A DNA stretch of 64,000 bases from positions 48,213,216-48,277,215 of the forward strand of contig CM060969.1 of assembly GCA_030765045.1 (NCBI GenBank), read 5' to 3'. This document shows positions 9,098-23,325 of this stretch, in pieces. The notes beneath the pieces were generated by a model. The model was not told the DNA's origin and made no database searches. It was given only the letters and a program-made list of their open reading frames with translations. The position numbers were made by a program, and so were the translations under genes. The DNA is from Tenodera sinensis (Eukaryota; Arthropoda; Insecta; Mantodea; Mantidae). Position 1 is the first letter of the stretch. Each line of letters starts with the position of its first letter.

Positions 9098-9652
9098 TCT
9101 TGATTAAATCGCTTAATGTTGCGAATATATTACTGAATGTTTGAGATATAATTCTGACAAAGGTTACGTATAGCTTGACTCTTCTGGAAATAGCCAACGA
9201 AGCCCTCTTCATTCTGAATGGCTTCTGTAAACGTAACGATGTGTAACACTTTGTCGCACAAATGCACAGAACCTGTTAAGTGACACCCCCATTTATTGGT
9301 TTGAATACAAAAAGGGAGCTGATTAATATAATTTATTAATCATGCATGCAAGGAGAATGAAGTTCTAAAGCCTTCACACAGCGCCAAGAGCTTAAAGGTT
9401 ACGACTGTCCCTTAGCCTACTGAATTGTGCTCATTTCCATTTAGCTACCAGAAACTAGCATTAAAACAATTTATGGACATATTTGTCTTAATAAACTAAT
9501 GTAGATAGTAGAACAAACGACTTCACGAATGTGTAGTATGAAGAAGATTTAGAGAAGAAACACATGTGAGCGCACAGATGAGATTTTTTTGGTGGAGGCT
9601 CTTGGCCGTCAAGAATCCATATTTCATTAAAACTCACAAATCCGTCCACGCG

Positions 9653-9709
<57 letters not shown>

Positions 9710-11514
9710 CACACTCACACACGCACTCACACACCCACGCGGCTTAAAGTATTATATGGTGAACAGGTGTATAGACGGACCAACAAACTCTGTCGATTTC
9801 TTTTTGCAATTTTGAATATTGTCCCGTAGCACGACTAACAAAGTGCGAGATCTGTTTACTGATTATTCTCATTGTCAAGGCATAGCGCTGAAGTCCGTCG
9901 ATGCTGCCAGCTTCAGAAGCAATTGAGCTGTCTGGCGCCGTTTCTCGACGGATTTTACCGTCCTAAATATTATAAGACGCACATGTATAATGCAATGGCA
10001 GCAAATTGACAAATAGAAGAGAGTTCATCTGTTAATTGACTCTTATTGTCGATAGTGAAGTGAGGAGCTGCTTGGCGGATTTTCGCGTCATTATATATTA
10101 TTATAAGAGGCACATTATATAATACAATGGCAGCAAACTTTGCGTCTTCTCTATGCATTTTTAAACACGTCTTGCAGTGAATCTAACAAACAGGGGCGAT
10201 TTCATCTGTTGATTGATTCTTTTAGCGGATAGTAAAGAGTAGCGATCGCGTCATGTAGTACACAGTTTCAGAACCTTTATACTACCTCGTTTAACTTTGC
10301 GTAGGAAGTAAGGCTCTTACTCAACACAATATGATTATCTGTATGAACAAGCAAGGTCTGTCACGAATACACACGTACACACGGTGATGAGGTGCCCGCT
10401 TGCTTATATCTCTGGCCCCTTGCTCTGTGAGACTCCTCTCTCCTCCCACTGACTTGGTGCTAATGAACAACCGTTCAAACGCAGACAACGCTCTTCGAAT
10501 GGGAACATCGCTACTCGAGGAGCTTACTACCGGGATGCAAACCCAGGACGCAAACTCAAAATGATTTGGTGCAGTGGAGTACCCATTTTACATCGAGGCG
10601 ACACATGTGATTCTAACAAGTCAAAACCTGTCAAACGACATCTAGCGGCATGAATTCGTACCTCCAAGCGCAATGATCTAAGGTTTACACAACGTAACAA
10701 CCCCTGATACACATTCATTTCTGTTACCCGCCCGGTAGTTTAGCAAAATGTTTCCTTCTTTACTACTTACAATTTCATCATCCTCGACTCGCCGGTGGCC
10801 TATCTGTCTCAGGTCCACCAGAAGGTAGAGTTCAAGCGCACATTCATAACGATCTTAAACACAGCTCGATGGTTCGATGTCAATTGAAGGTTACAAGTAT
10901 TAAAGTAATATGTGATCATACGACTTATTTACTCCCCTTTGTCGTTAATTTTGGTTACCACATGCTACATAATCCCTCATCGTTAATAAAAGTTAGTATG
11001 TGTAATTCAATGTCAGCAAAGTATGTCGTTTTCTGTATGCAATTTTTAATCATGCCTCTAGTATAAGTAACAATGTGTGGCGAGTTCAACTATTTATTGA
11101 TTCGTATTGTGGATAGTAAAGTGTGGGCGGCGTGTCCTGCAGTAAACACTTTCAAAATTCTTATACTACTTCTTAGAACTTTAATATAGGAGTAAGGCTC
11201 AAAGTTTACTGAAAAAGCTAGCTGTATGTTAGCAGACTTTAGCGTCCAAAGTATTATAGGATGAGAATGTGTAATGCAATGGCAGCAAGCACTATGGTTT
11301 TCTTCATGCAATTTATAACCATGTCTTGCAGTGAATCTAACAAAAAGGGGCGAGTTCACATTTTGATTGATTCTTTTTGCAGATAGAAATGAGTAGCCAT
11401 CGTGTCATGCGGAAGACACTTTCAAAACCCCTATAATAGCTCTTTTTACTTTACCTAGTAAGTAAGACTCTTAGTTTACACAAAATAATTATCCTTTTGA
11501 ACAAGCGTGTTCTG

Positions 11515-11549
<35 letters not shown>

Positions 11550-13638
11550 TGTCTGACTGTCTGTGTGTGTCTGTCTGACTGTCTGTGTGTGTCTGTCTGA
11601 CTGTCTGTGTGTGTTTGACTGTGGACCTGTATCTGTTTTTAGATTGACTCATATATATTATTATGAGAAATAATTATGGCAAGGGTAAATTATTGCTTGA
11701 CTCAACTGGTAACAGTCAGTGAAGCCCTCTTTATTCAGAGAAGCAACGCAATACACCTGATATAAATTCATTTAATTTAAACGCCAGGTATTGTATAACA
11801 GGGTTTCCTTTATTTGTAATAACAAGTTCATCATGCTTGACTTAATTGCGGGTAGTAAAAAAGTGTACCCCCCAGGGAGGATTTGAACTCACAACCGACG
11901 AATCAAGCGTTGCTAGTTACGGGCCCCCACCAGCTCTCTGTCACCGCGGCTACCAGGAGGTACGAGTCAAAGGCACTTTTATAAGGATCTTAAGCACTGA
12001 GTGATGGCTGGATGTCAATTGCAGGTTATAAGTATTACAATAATATGCAAATAGAATACTCATTTACTCCACTTTGTCATTAATTTTGATTACTACATGC
12101 TACATAGTACCTCATCATTTATAAAAATCACTATTTCGGTCCTATTTCAAACAGCAAGACAGAGATACGTAAGTACTCTGTGGTCAATATAAATGTTGTA
12201 CTGATCAAGCTAAATATACAGCATTTTCAAGGCTCTACTGATCATATACATACATGTATGTGTGCTTGGTAGTTCACAGTCACCGCACATGTGAACACAA
12301 TATCAGTAGTTCAGTTAACTACGTTAAGATAGGTTCTGAATGAAAAACGACACTTTGTTTACTCACTTGGAAGATCTATACACATATGTAAACAAACCAA
12401 AGCATAACCTCAAACAAATTGCATTCATTCGTAGAGGTATTTACAACACCCAACTATAATGCTTCCGATTGCAACACTTTAACTGAAAGTAACATATTGA
12501 ATCTAGAACAATACAAAATAATTTGTCGTAATTGCCATAAATCATATATTTAAGGATTTATGGGTGCATAATAGAAAGGCACATCCAAGGAGTATCTAAA
12601 CTTGGTTCTGTGAAACAGATTCAAATACTGTTGTCGATGTACATATGTATGTCAGAGATACTTAGAGTAGTTTCTCTCTGCATGGTGATGACGGCAAGGC
12701 TGAATAAATTCAAAGAGCAAAGTTGTTAACGTTGCCCACGTATTGAAAGGTGTAAAATAAACGAAATAGGATGCAGTATTTCCCAAAATACGTTTTTATA
12801 TGTTCTACTGGCCTTGACAAAGTCTGTACACGTTGAAAATATATTACTGAATGTTTGAAATATAATTCGGACAAAAGTTATGTATAGCATGTCTCTTATG
12901 TGTACATACATATGTAAAAATCCAAGCATAACCTCCAATAAATTGCATTATCTGATAAAAGTATGATGACGGCATGGATGAATAAATTCAAAGAGAAACC
13001 TGTTAACGTAGCTCATGTATTGAAAGGTGTAACATAAATGAAATAGAACGCTGCATCCTCCAAAATACTTTTCTTTATCAAAACTTGTTCTATTGGCCTT
13101 GATTAAATCGCTACATTTCGAAAATATCTTTCTCAAGGTTTGAGATATAATTCTGACAAAGCATATGTACAGAATGAATCTCATATGTGCATATGTGAAC
13201 AATCCAAGCATAACCTTAAACAAATTGCACTAATTCATAAAGGTATTTAAAACGCACAGCTATAATGGTTTCAATTGCAGCTCTTTAATTGAGAGTAACA
13301 TAGTTGATCTAGAACAATACAAAATCCTTTGTCCCCATTGCCATAAATTAGATAGTATGTAAGGGCTAAACAAGTACACATTTGAAAAGCAGACTCAGGG
13401 AGTATCGAAACTTGGCTCTTTGAAACAGATTCAAATACTCTTGTGGTTGTATGTCAGAGACACTAAGAGTAGTTTCTCTCTGAATGATGATGACTGCATG
13501 GTTCAATAAATTCGAGGAGTGTTTAACGTTGCACAAGTAATGAAAGGTACAAAATAAATGAGATAGAATGCTGTATTTCGCAAAATACTCTTCTTTTTTT
13601 TTTTTTTTTTTTTTTTCCATCAACACTTGTGCTACTGG
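9098..13638. repeat. Macrosatellite unit 3 (4541 bp)
   Basis: Third full unit. Tracts are (AC)27 at 9654-9707, (TG)16 at 11516-11547 and T23 at 13594-13616. The core is 4432 bases because it carries the same third copy of the 22-bp minisatellite as unit 2. From this unit onward the 3' third has the majority allele at all four sites that mark units 1-2. Private changes include one near 10352 and one near 13015. Confidence 0.97.
11857..11959 (-). mobile_element. tRNA-derived SINE-like element, unit 3
   Basis: Boxes and terminator run are identical to unit 1; the B-like box is at 11879-11889. Confidence 0.55.
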
Positions 13639-14193
13639 TCTTGATTAAATCGCTTAATGTTGCGAATATATTACTGAATGTTTGAGATATAATTCTGACA
13701 AAGGTTACGTATAGCTTGACTCTTCTGGAAATAGCCAACGAAGCCCTCTTCATTCTGAATGGCTTCTGTAAACGTAACGATGTGTAACACTTTGTCGCAC
13801 AAATGCACAGAACCTGTTAAGTGACACCCCCATTTATTGGTTTGAATACAAAAAGGGAGCTGATTAATATAATTTATTAATCATGCATGCAAGGAGAATG
13901 AAGTTCTAAAGCCTTCACACAGCGCCAAGAGCTTAAAGGTTACGACTGTCCCTTAGCCTACTGAATTGTGCTCATTTCCATTTAGCTACCAGAAACTAGC
14001 ATTAAAACAATTTATGGACATATTTGTCTTAATAAACTAATGTAGATAGTAGAACAAACGACTTCACGAATGTGTAGTATGAAGAAGATTTAGAGAAGAA
14101 ACACATGTGAGCGCACAGATGAGATTTTTTTGGTGGAGGCTCTTGGCCGTCAAGAATCCATATTTCATTAAAACTCACAAATCCGTCCACGCG

Positions 14194-14246
<53 letters not shown>

Positions 14247-16056
14247 CACACTCACACACGCACTCACACACCCACGCGGCTTAAAGTATTATATGGTGAA
14301 CAGGTGTATAGACGGACCAACAAACTCTGTCGATTTCTTTTTGCAATTTTGAATATTGTCCCGTAGCACGACTAACAAAGTGCGAGATCTGTTTACTGAT
14401 TATTCTCATTGTCAAGGCATAGCGCTGAAGTCCGTCGATGCTGCCAGCTTCAGAAGCAATTGAGCTGTCTGGCGCCGTTTCTCGACGGATTTTACCGTCC
14501 TAAATATTATAAGACGCACATGTATAATGCAATGGCAGCAAATTGACAAATAGAAGAGAGTTCATCTGTTAATTGACTCTTATTGTCGATAGTGAAGTGA
14601 GGAGCTGCTTGGCGGATTTTCGCGTCATTATATATTATTATAAGAGGCACATTATATAATACAATGGCAGCAAACTTTGCGTCTTCTCTATGCATTTTTA
14701 AACACGTCTTGCAGTGAATCTAACAAACAGGGGCGATTTCATCTGTTGATTGATTCTTTTAGCGGATAGTAAAGAGTAGCGATCGCGTCATGTAGTACAC
14801 AGTTTCAGAACCTTTATACTACCTCGTTTAACTTTGCGTAGGAAGTAAGGCTCTTACTCAACACAATATGATTATCTGTATGAACAAGCGAGGTCTGTCA
14901 CGAATACACACGTACACACGGTGATGAGGTGCCCGCTTGCTTATATCTCTGGCCCCTTGCTCTGTGAGACTCCTCTCTCCTCCCACTGACTTGGTGCTAA
15001 TGAACAACCGTTCAAACGCAGACAACGCTCTTCGAATGGGAACATCGCTACTCGAGGAGCTTACTACCGGGATGCAAACCCAGGACGCAAACTCAAAATG
15101 ATTTGGTGCAGTGGAGTACCCATTTTACATCGAGGCGACACATGTGATTCTAACAAGTCAAAACCTGTCAAACGACATCTAGCGGCATGAATTCGTACCT
15201 CCAAGCGCAATGATCTAAGGTTTACACAACGTAACAACCCCTGATACACATTCATTTCTGTTACCCGCCCGGTAGTTTAGCAAAATGTTTCCTTCTTTAC
15301 TACTTACAATTTCATCATCCTCGACTCGCCGGTGGCCTATCTGTCTCAGGTCCACCAGAAGGTAGAGTTCAAGCGCACATTCATAACGATCTTAAACACA
15401 GCTCGATGGTTCGATGTCAATTGAAGGTTACAAGTATTAAAGTAATATGTGATCATACGACTTATTTACTCCCCTTTGTCGTTAATTTTGGTTACCACAT
15501 GCTACATAATCCCTCATCGTTAATAAAAGTTAGTATGTGTAATTTTATTCAATGTCAGCAAAGTATGTCGTTTTCTGTATGCAATTTTTAATCATGCCTC
15601 TAGTATAAGTAACAATGTGTGGCGAGTTCAACTATTTATTGATTCGTATTGTGGATAGTAAAGTGTGGGCGGCGTGTCCTGCAGTAAACACTTTCAAAAT
15701 TCTTATACTACTTCTTAGAACTTTAATATAGGAGTAAGGCTCAAAGTTTACTGAAAAAGCTAGCTGTATGTTAGCAGACTTTAGCGTCCAAAGTATTATA
15801 GGATGAGAATGTGTAATGCAATGGCAGCAAGCACTATGGTTTTCTTCATGCAATTTATAACCATGTCTTGCAGTGAATCTAACAAAAAGGGGCGAGTTCA
15901 CATTTTGATTGATTCTTTTTGCAGATAGAAATGAGTAGCCATCGTGTCATGCGGAAGACACTTTCAAAACCCCTATAATAGCTCTTTTTACTTTACCTAG
16001 TAAGTAAGACTCTTAGTTTACACAAAATAATTATCCTTTTGAACAAGCGTGTTCTG

Positions 16057-16099
<43 letters not shown>

Positions 16100-18169
16100 T
16101 GTCTGACTGTCTGTGTGTGTCTGTCTGACTGTCTGTGTGTGTTTGACTGTGGACCTGTATCTGTTTTTAGATTGACTCATATATATTATTATGAGAAATA
16201 ATTATGGCAAGGGTAAATTATTGCTTGACTCAACTGGTAACAGTCAGTGAAGCCCTCTTTATTCAGAGAAGCAACGCAATACACCTGATATAAATTCATT
16301 TAATTTAAACGCCAGGTATTGTATAACAGGGTTTCCTTTATTTGTAATAACAAGTTCATCATGCTTGACTTAATTGCGGGTAGTAAAAAAGTGTACCCCC
16401 CAGGGAGGATTTGAACTCACAACCGACGAATCAAGCGTTGCTAGTTACGGGCCCCCACCAGCTCTCTGTCACCGCGGCTACCAGGAGGTACGAGTCAAAG
16501 GCACTTTTATAAGGATCTTAAGCACTGAGTGATGGCTGGATGTCAATTGCAGGTTATAAGTATTACAATAATATGCAAATAGAATACTCATTTACTCCAC
16601 TTTGTCATTAATTTTGATTACTACATGCTACATAGTACGTCATCATTTATAAAAATCACTATTTCGGTCCTATTTCAAACAGCAAGACAGAGATACGTAA
16701 GTACTCTGTGGTCAATATAAATGTTGTACTGATCAAGCTAAATATACAGCATTTTCAAGGCTCTACTGATCATATACATACATGTATGTGTGCTTGGTAG
16801 TTCACAGTCACCGCACATGTGAACACAATATCAGTAGTTCAGTTAACTACGTTAAGATAGGTTCTGAATGAAAAACGACACTTTGTTTACTCACTTGGAA
16901 GATCTATACACATATGTAAACAAACCAAAGCATAACCTCAAACAAATTGCATTCATTCGTAGAGGTATTTACAACACCCAACTATAATGCTTCCGATTGC
17001 AACACTTTAACTGAAAGTAACATATTGAATCTAGAACAATACAAAATAATTTGTCGTAATTGCCATAAATCATATATTTAAGGATTTATGGGTGCATAAT
17101 AGAAAGGCACATCCAAGGAGTATCTAAACTTGGTTCTGTGAAACAGATTCAAATACTGTTGTCGATGTACATATGTATGTCAGAGATACTTAGAGTAGTT
17201 TCTCTCTGCATGGTGATGACGGCAAGGCTGAATAAATTCAAAGAGCAAAGTTGTTAACGTTGCCCACGTATTGAAAGGTGTAAAATAAACGAAATAGGAT
17301 GCAGTATTTCCCAAAATACGTTTTTATATGTTCTACTGGCCTTGACAAAGTCTGTACACGTTGAAAATATATTACTGAATGTTTGAAATATAATTCGGAC
17401 AAAAGTTATGTATAGCATGTCTCTTATGTGTACATACATATGTAAAAATCCAAGCATAACCTCCAATAAATTGCATTATCTGATAAAAGTATGATGACGG
17501 CATGGATGAATAAATTCAAAGAGAAACCTGTTAACGTAGCTCACGTATTGAAAGGTGTAACATAAATGAAATAGAACGCTGCATCCTCCAAAATACTTTT
17601 CTTTATCAAAACTTGTTCTATTGGCCTTGATTAAATCGCTACATTTCGAAAATATCTTTCTCAAGGTTTGAGATATAATTCTGACAAAGCATATGTACAG
17701 AATGAATCTCATATGTGCATATGTGAACAATCCAAGCATAACCTTAAACAAATTGCACTAATTCATAAAGGTATTTAAAACGCACAGCTATAATGGTTTC
17801 AATTGCAGCTCTTTAATTGAGAGTAGCATAGTTGATCTAGAACAATACAAAATCCTTTGTCCCCATTGCCATAAATTAGATAGTATGTAAGGGCTAAACA
17901 AGTACACATTTGAAAAGCAGACTCAGGGAGTATCGAAACTTGGCTCTTTGAAACAGATTCAAATACTCTTGTGGTTGTATGTCAGAGACACTAAGAGTAG
18001 TTTCTCTCTGAATGATGATGACTGCATGGTTCAATAAATTCGAGGAGTGTTTAACGTTGCACAAGTAATGAAAGGTACAAAATAAATGAGATAGAATGCT
18101 GTATTTCGCAAAATACTCTTCTTTTTTTTTTTTTTTTTTTTTTTTTTCCATCAACACTTGTGCTACTGG
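13639..18169. repeat. Macrosatellite unit 4 (4531 bp)
   Basis: Fourth full unit. Tracts are (AC)25 at 14195-14244, (TG)20 at 16058-16097 and T26 at 18122-18147. The core is 4415 bases; the surplus 5 bases are an insertion near 15543 that lies in module R3. It shares a G near 16639 with unit 10 only, and the pair of variants near 16802 and 16849 with units 2 and 3. Confidence 0.97.
16385..16487 (-). mobile_element. tRNA-derived SINE-like element, unit 4
   Basis: Boxes and terminator run are identical to unit 1; the B-like box is at 16407-16417. Confidence 0.55.
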
Positions 18170-18724
18170 TCTTGATTAAATCGCTTAATGTTGCGAATAT
18201 ATTACTGAATGTTTGAGATATAATTCTGACAAAGGTTACGTATAGCTTGACTCTTCTGGAAATAGCCAACGAAGCCCTCTTCATTCTGAATGGCTTCTGT
18301 AAACGTAACGATGTGTAACACTTTGTCGCACAAATGCACAGAACCTGTTAAGTGACACCCCCATTTATTGGTTTGAATACAAAAAGGGAGCTGATTAATA
18401 TAATTTATTAATCATGCATGCAAGGAGAATGAAGTTCTAAAGCCTTCACACAGCGCCAAGAGCTTAAAGGTTACGACTGTCCCTTAGCCTACTGAATTGT
18501 GCTCATTTCCATTTAGCTACCAGAAACTAGCATTAAAACAATTTATGGACATATTTGTCTTAATAAACTAATGTAGATAGTAGAACAAACGACTTCACGA
18601 ATGTGTAGTATGAAGAAGATTTAGAGAAGAAACACATGTGAGCGCACAGATGAGATTTTTTTGGTGGAGGCTCTTGGCCGTCAAGAATCCATATTTCATT
18701 AAAACTCACAAATCCGTCCACGCG

Positions 18725-18783
<59 letters not shown>

Positions 18784-20588
18784 CACACTCACACACGCAC
18801 TCACACACCCACGCGGCTTAAAGTATTATATGGTGAACAGGTGTATAGACGGACCAACAAACTCTGTCGATTTCTTTTTGCAATTTTGAATATTGTCCCG
18901 TAGCACGACTAACAAAGTGCGAGATCTGTTTACTGATTATTCTCATTGTCAAGGCATAGCGCTGAAGTCCGTCGATGCTGCCAGCTTCAGAAGCAATTGA
19001 GCTGTCTGGCGCCGTTTCTCGACGGATTTTACCGTCCTAAATATTATAAGACGCACATGTATAATGCAATGGCAGCAAATTGACAAATAGAAGAGAGTTC
19101 ATCTGTTAATTGACTCTTATTGTCGATACTGAAGTGAGGAGCTGCTTGGCGGATTTTCGCGTCATTATATATTATTATAAGAGGCACATTATATAATACA
19201 ATGGCAGCAAACTTTGCGTCTTCTCTATGCATTTTTAAACACGTCTTGCAGTGAATCTAACAAACAGGGGCGATTTCATCTGTTGATTGATTCTTTTAGC
19301 GGATAGTAAAGAGTAGCGATCGCGTCATGTAGTACACAGTTTCAGAACCTTTATACTACCTCGTTTAACTTTGCGTAGGAAGTAAGGCTCTTACTCAACA
19401 CAATATGATTATCTGTATGAACAAGCGAGGTCTGTCACGAATACACACGTACACACGGTGATGAGGTGCCCGCTTGCTTATATCTCTGGCCCCTTGCTCT
19501 GTGAGACTCCTCTCTCCTCCCACTGACTTGGTGCTAATGAACAACCGTTCAAACGCAGACAACGCTCTTCGAATGGGAACATCGCTACTCGAGGAGCTTA
19601 CTACCGGGATGCAAACCCAGGACGCAAACTCAAAATGATTTGGTGCAGTGGAGTACCCATTTTACATCGAGGCGACACATGTGATTCTAACAAGTCAAAA
19701 CCTGTCAAACGACATCTAGCGGCATGAATTCGTACCTCCAAGCGCAATGATCTAAGGTTTACACAACGTAAAAACCCCTGATACACATTCATTTCTGTTA
19801 CCCGCCCGGTAGTTTAGCAAAATGTTTCCTTCTTTACTACTTACAATTTCATCATCCTCGACTCGCCGGTGGCCTATCTGTCTCAGGTCCACCAGAAGGT
19901 AGAGTTCAAGCGCACATTCATAACGATCTTAAACACAGCTCGATGGTTCGATGTCAATTGAAGGTTACAAGTATTAAAGTAATATGTGATCATACGACTT
20001 ATTTACTCCCCTTTGTCGTTAATTTTGGTTACCACATGCTACATAATCCCTCATCGTTAATAAAAGTTAGTATGTGTAATTCAATGTCAGCAAAGTATGT
20101 CGTTTTCTGTATGCAATTTTTAGTCATGCCTCTAGTATAAGTAACAATGTGTGGCGAGTTCAACTATTTATTGATTCGTATTGTGGATAGTAAAGTGTGG
20201 GCGGCGTGTCCTGCAGTAAACACTTTCAAAATTCTTATACTACTTCTTAGAACTTTAATATAGGAGTAAGGCTCAAAGTTTACTGAAAAAGCTAGCTGTA
20301 TGTTAGCAGACTTTAGCGTCCAAAGTATTATAGGATGAGAATGTGTAATGCAATGGCAGCAAGCACTATGGTTTTCTTCATGCAATTTATAACCATGTCT
20401 TGCAGTGAATCTAACAAAAAGGGGCGAGTTCACATTTTGATTGATTCTTTTTGCAGATAGAAATGAGTAGCCATCGTGTCATGCGGAAGACACTTTCAAA
20501 ACCCCTATAATAGCTCTTTTTACTTTACCTAGTAAGTAAGACTCTTAGTTTACACAAAATAATTATCCTTTTGAACAAGCGTGTTCTG

Positions 20589-20647
<59 letters not shown>

Positions 20648-22713
20648 TGTCTGACTGTCTGTGTGTGTCTGTCTGACTGTCTGTGTGTGTTTGACTGTGG
20701 ACCTGTATCTGTTTTTAGATTGACTCATATATATTATTATGAGAAATAATTATGGCAAGGGTAAATTATTGCTTGACTCAACTGGTAACAGTCAGTGAAG
20801 CCCTCTTTATTCAGAGAAGCAACGCAATACACCTGATATAAATTCATTTAATTTAAACGCCAGGTATTGTATAACAGGGTTTCCTTTATTTGTAATAACA
20901 AGTTCATCATGCTTGACTTAATTGCGGGTAGTAAAAAAGTGTACCCCCCAGGGAGGATTTGAACTCACAACCGACGAATCAAGCGTTGCTAGTTACGGGC
21001 CCCCACCAGCTCTCTGTCACCGCGGCTACCAGGAGGTACGAGTCAAAGTCACTTTTATAAGGATCTTAAGCACTGAGTGATGGCTGGATGTCAATTGCAG
21101 GTTATAAGTATTACAATAATATGCAAATAGAATACTCATTTACTCCACTTTGTCATTAATTTTGATTACTACATGCTACATAGTACCTCATCATTTATAA
21201 AAATCACTATTTCGGTCCTATTTCAAACAGCAAGACAGAGATACGTAAGTACTCTGTGGTCAATATAAATGTTGTACTGATCAAGCTAAATATACAGCAT
21301 TTTCAAGGCTCTACTGATCATATACATACATGTATGTGTGCTTGGTAGTTTACAGTCACCGCACATGTGAACACAATATCAGTAGTTCAGTTAACTGCGT
21401 TAAGATAGGTTCTGAATGAAAAACGACACTTTGTTTACTCACTTGGAAGATCTATACACATATGTAAACAAACCAAAGCATAACCTCAAACAAATTGCAT
21501 TCATTCGTAGAGGTATTTACAACACCCAACTATAATGCTTCCGATTGCAACACTTTAACTGAAAGTAACATATTGAATCTAGAACAATACAAAATAATTT
21601 GTCGTAATTGCCATAAATCATATATTTAAGGATTTATGGGTGCATAATAGAAAGGCACATCCAAGGAGTATCTAAACTTGGTTCTGTGAAACAGATTCAA
21701 ATACTGTTGTCGATGTACATATGTATGTCAGAGATACTTAGAGTAGTTTCTCTCTGCATGGTGATGACGGCAAGGCTGAATAAATTCAAAGAGCAAAGTT
21801 GTTAACGTTGCCCACGTAGTGAAAGGTGTAAAATAAACGAAATAGGATGCAGTATTTCCCAAAATACGTTTTTATATGTTCTACTGGCCTTGACAAAGTC
21901 TGTACACGTTGAAAATATATTACTGAATGTTTGAAATATAATTCGGACAAAAGTTATGTATAGCATGTCTCTTATGTGTACATACATATGTAAAAATCCA
22001 AGCATAACCTCCAATAAATTGCATTATCTGATAAAAGTATGATGACGGCATGGATGAATAAATTCAAAGAGAAACCTGTTAACGTAGCTCACGTATTGAA
22101 AGGTGTAACATAAATGAAATAGAACGCTGCATCCTCCAAAATACTTTTCTTTATCAAAACTTGTTCTATTGGCCTTGATTAAATCGCTACATTTCGAAAA
22201 TATCTTTCTCAAGGTTTGAGATATAATTCTGACAAAGCATATGTACAGAATGAATCTCATATGTGCATATGTGAACAATCCAAGCATAACCTTAAACAAA
22301 TTGCACTAATTCATAAAGGTATTTAAAACGCACAGCTATAATGGTTTCAATTGCAGCTCTTTAATTGAGAGTAACATAGTTGATCTAGAACAATACAAAA
22401 TCCTTTGTCCCCATTGCCATAAATTAGATAGTATGTAAGGGCTAAACAAGTACACATTTGAAAAGCAGACTCAGGGAGTATCGAAACTTGGCTCTTTGAA
22501 ACAGATTCAAATACTCTTGTGGTTGTATGTCAGAGACACTAAGAGTAGTTTCTCTCTGAATGATGATGACTGCATGGTTCAATAAATTCGAGGAGTGTTT
22601 AACGTTGCACAAGTAATGAAAGGTACAAAATAAATGAGATAGAATGCTGTATTTCGCAAAATACTCTTCTTTTTTTTTTTTTTTTTTTTTTCCATCAACA
22701 CTTGTGCTACTGG
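18170..22713. repeat. Macrosatellite unit 5 (4544 bp)
   Basis: Fifth full unit. Tracts are (AC)28 at 18726-18781, (TG)28 at 20590-20645 and T22 at 22670-22691. The core is exactly 4410 bases. Private substitutions occur near 19128, 19771, 20122, 21049 and 21819. Confidence 0.97.
20933..21035 (-). mobile_element. tRNA-derived SINE-like element, unit 5
   Basis: Boxes and terminator run are unchanged. One private substitution lies just upstream of the A-like box, near 21049. Confidence 0.55.
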
Positions 22714-23268
22714 TCTTGATTAAATCGCTTAATGTTGCGAATATATTACTGAATGTTTGAGATATAATTCTGACAAAGGTTACGTATAGCTTGACTCTTC
22801 TGGAAATAGCCAACGAAGCCCTCTTCATTCTGAATGGCTTCTGTAAACGTAACGATGTGTAACACTTTGTCGCACAAATGCACAGAACCTGTTAAGTGAC
22901 ACCCCCATTTATTGGTTTGAATACAAAAAGGGAGCTGATTAATATAATTTATTAATCATGCATGCAAGGAGAATGAAGTTCTAAAGCCTTCACACAGCGC
23001 CAAGAGCTTAAAGGTTACGACTGTCCCTTAGCCTACTGAATTGTGCTCATTTCCATTTAGCTACCAGAAACTAGCATTAAAACAATTTATGGACATATTT
23101 GTCTTAATAAACTAATGTAGATAGTAGAACAAACGACTTCACGAATGTGTAGTATGAAGAAGATTTAGAGAAGAAACACATGTGAGCGCACAGATGAGAT
23201 TTTTTTGGTGGAGGCTCTTGGCCGTCAAGAATCCATATTTCATTAAAACTCACAAATCCGTCCACGCG

Positions 23269-23325
<57 letters not shown>

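Noticed and set aside
22442..22828. Frames of 128-129 residues with a Lys run in units 5, 8 and 12 (also 36011-36400 and 54214-54603)
   Set aside because: They exist only where the poly-T length is 22 or 25 (remainder 1 on division by 3). In other units the frame splits into two. They are by-products of tract length and span two unrelated repeat modules.
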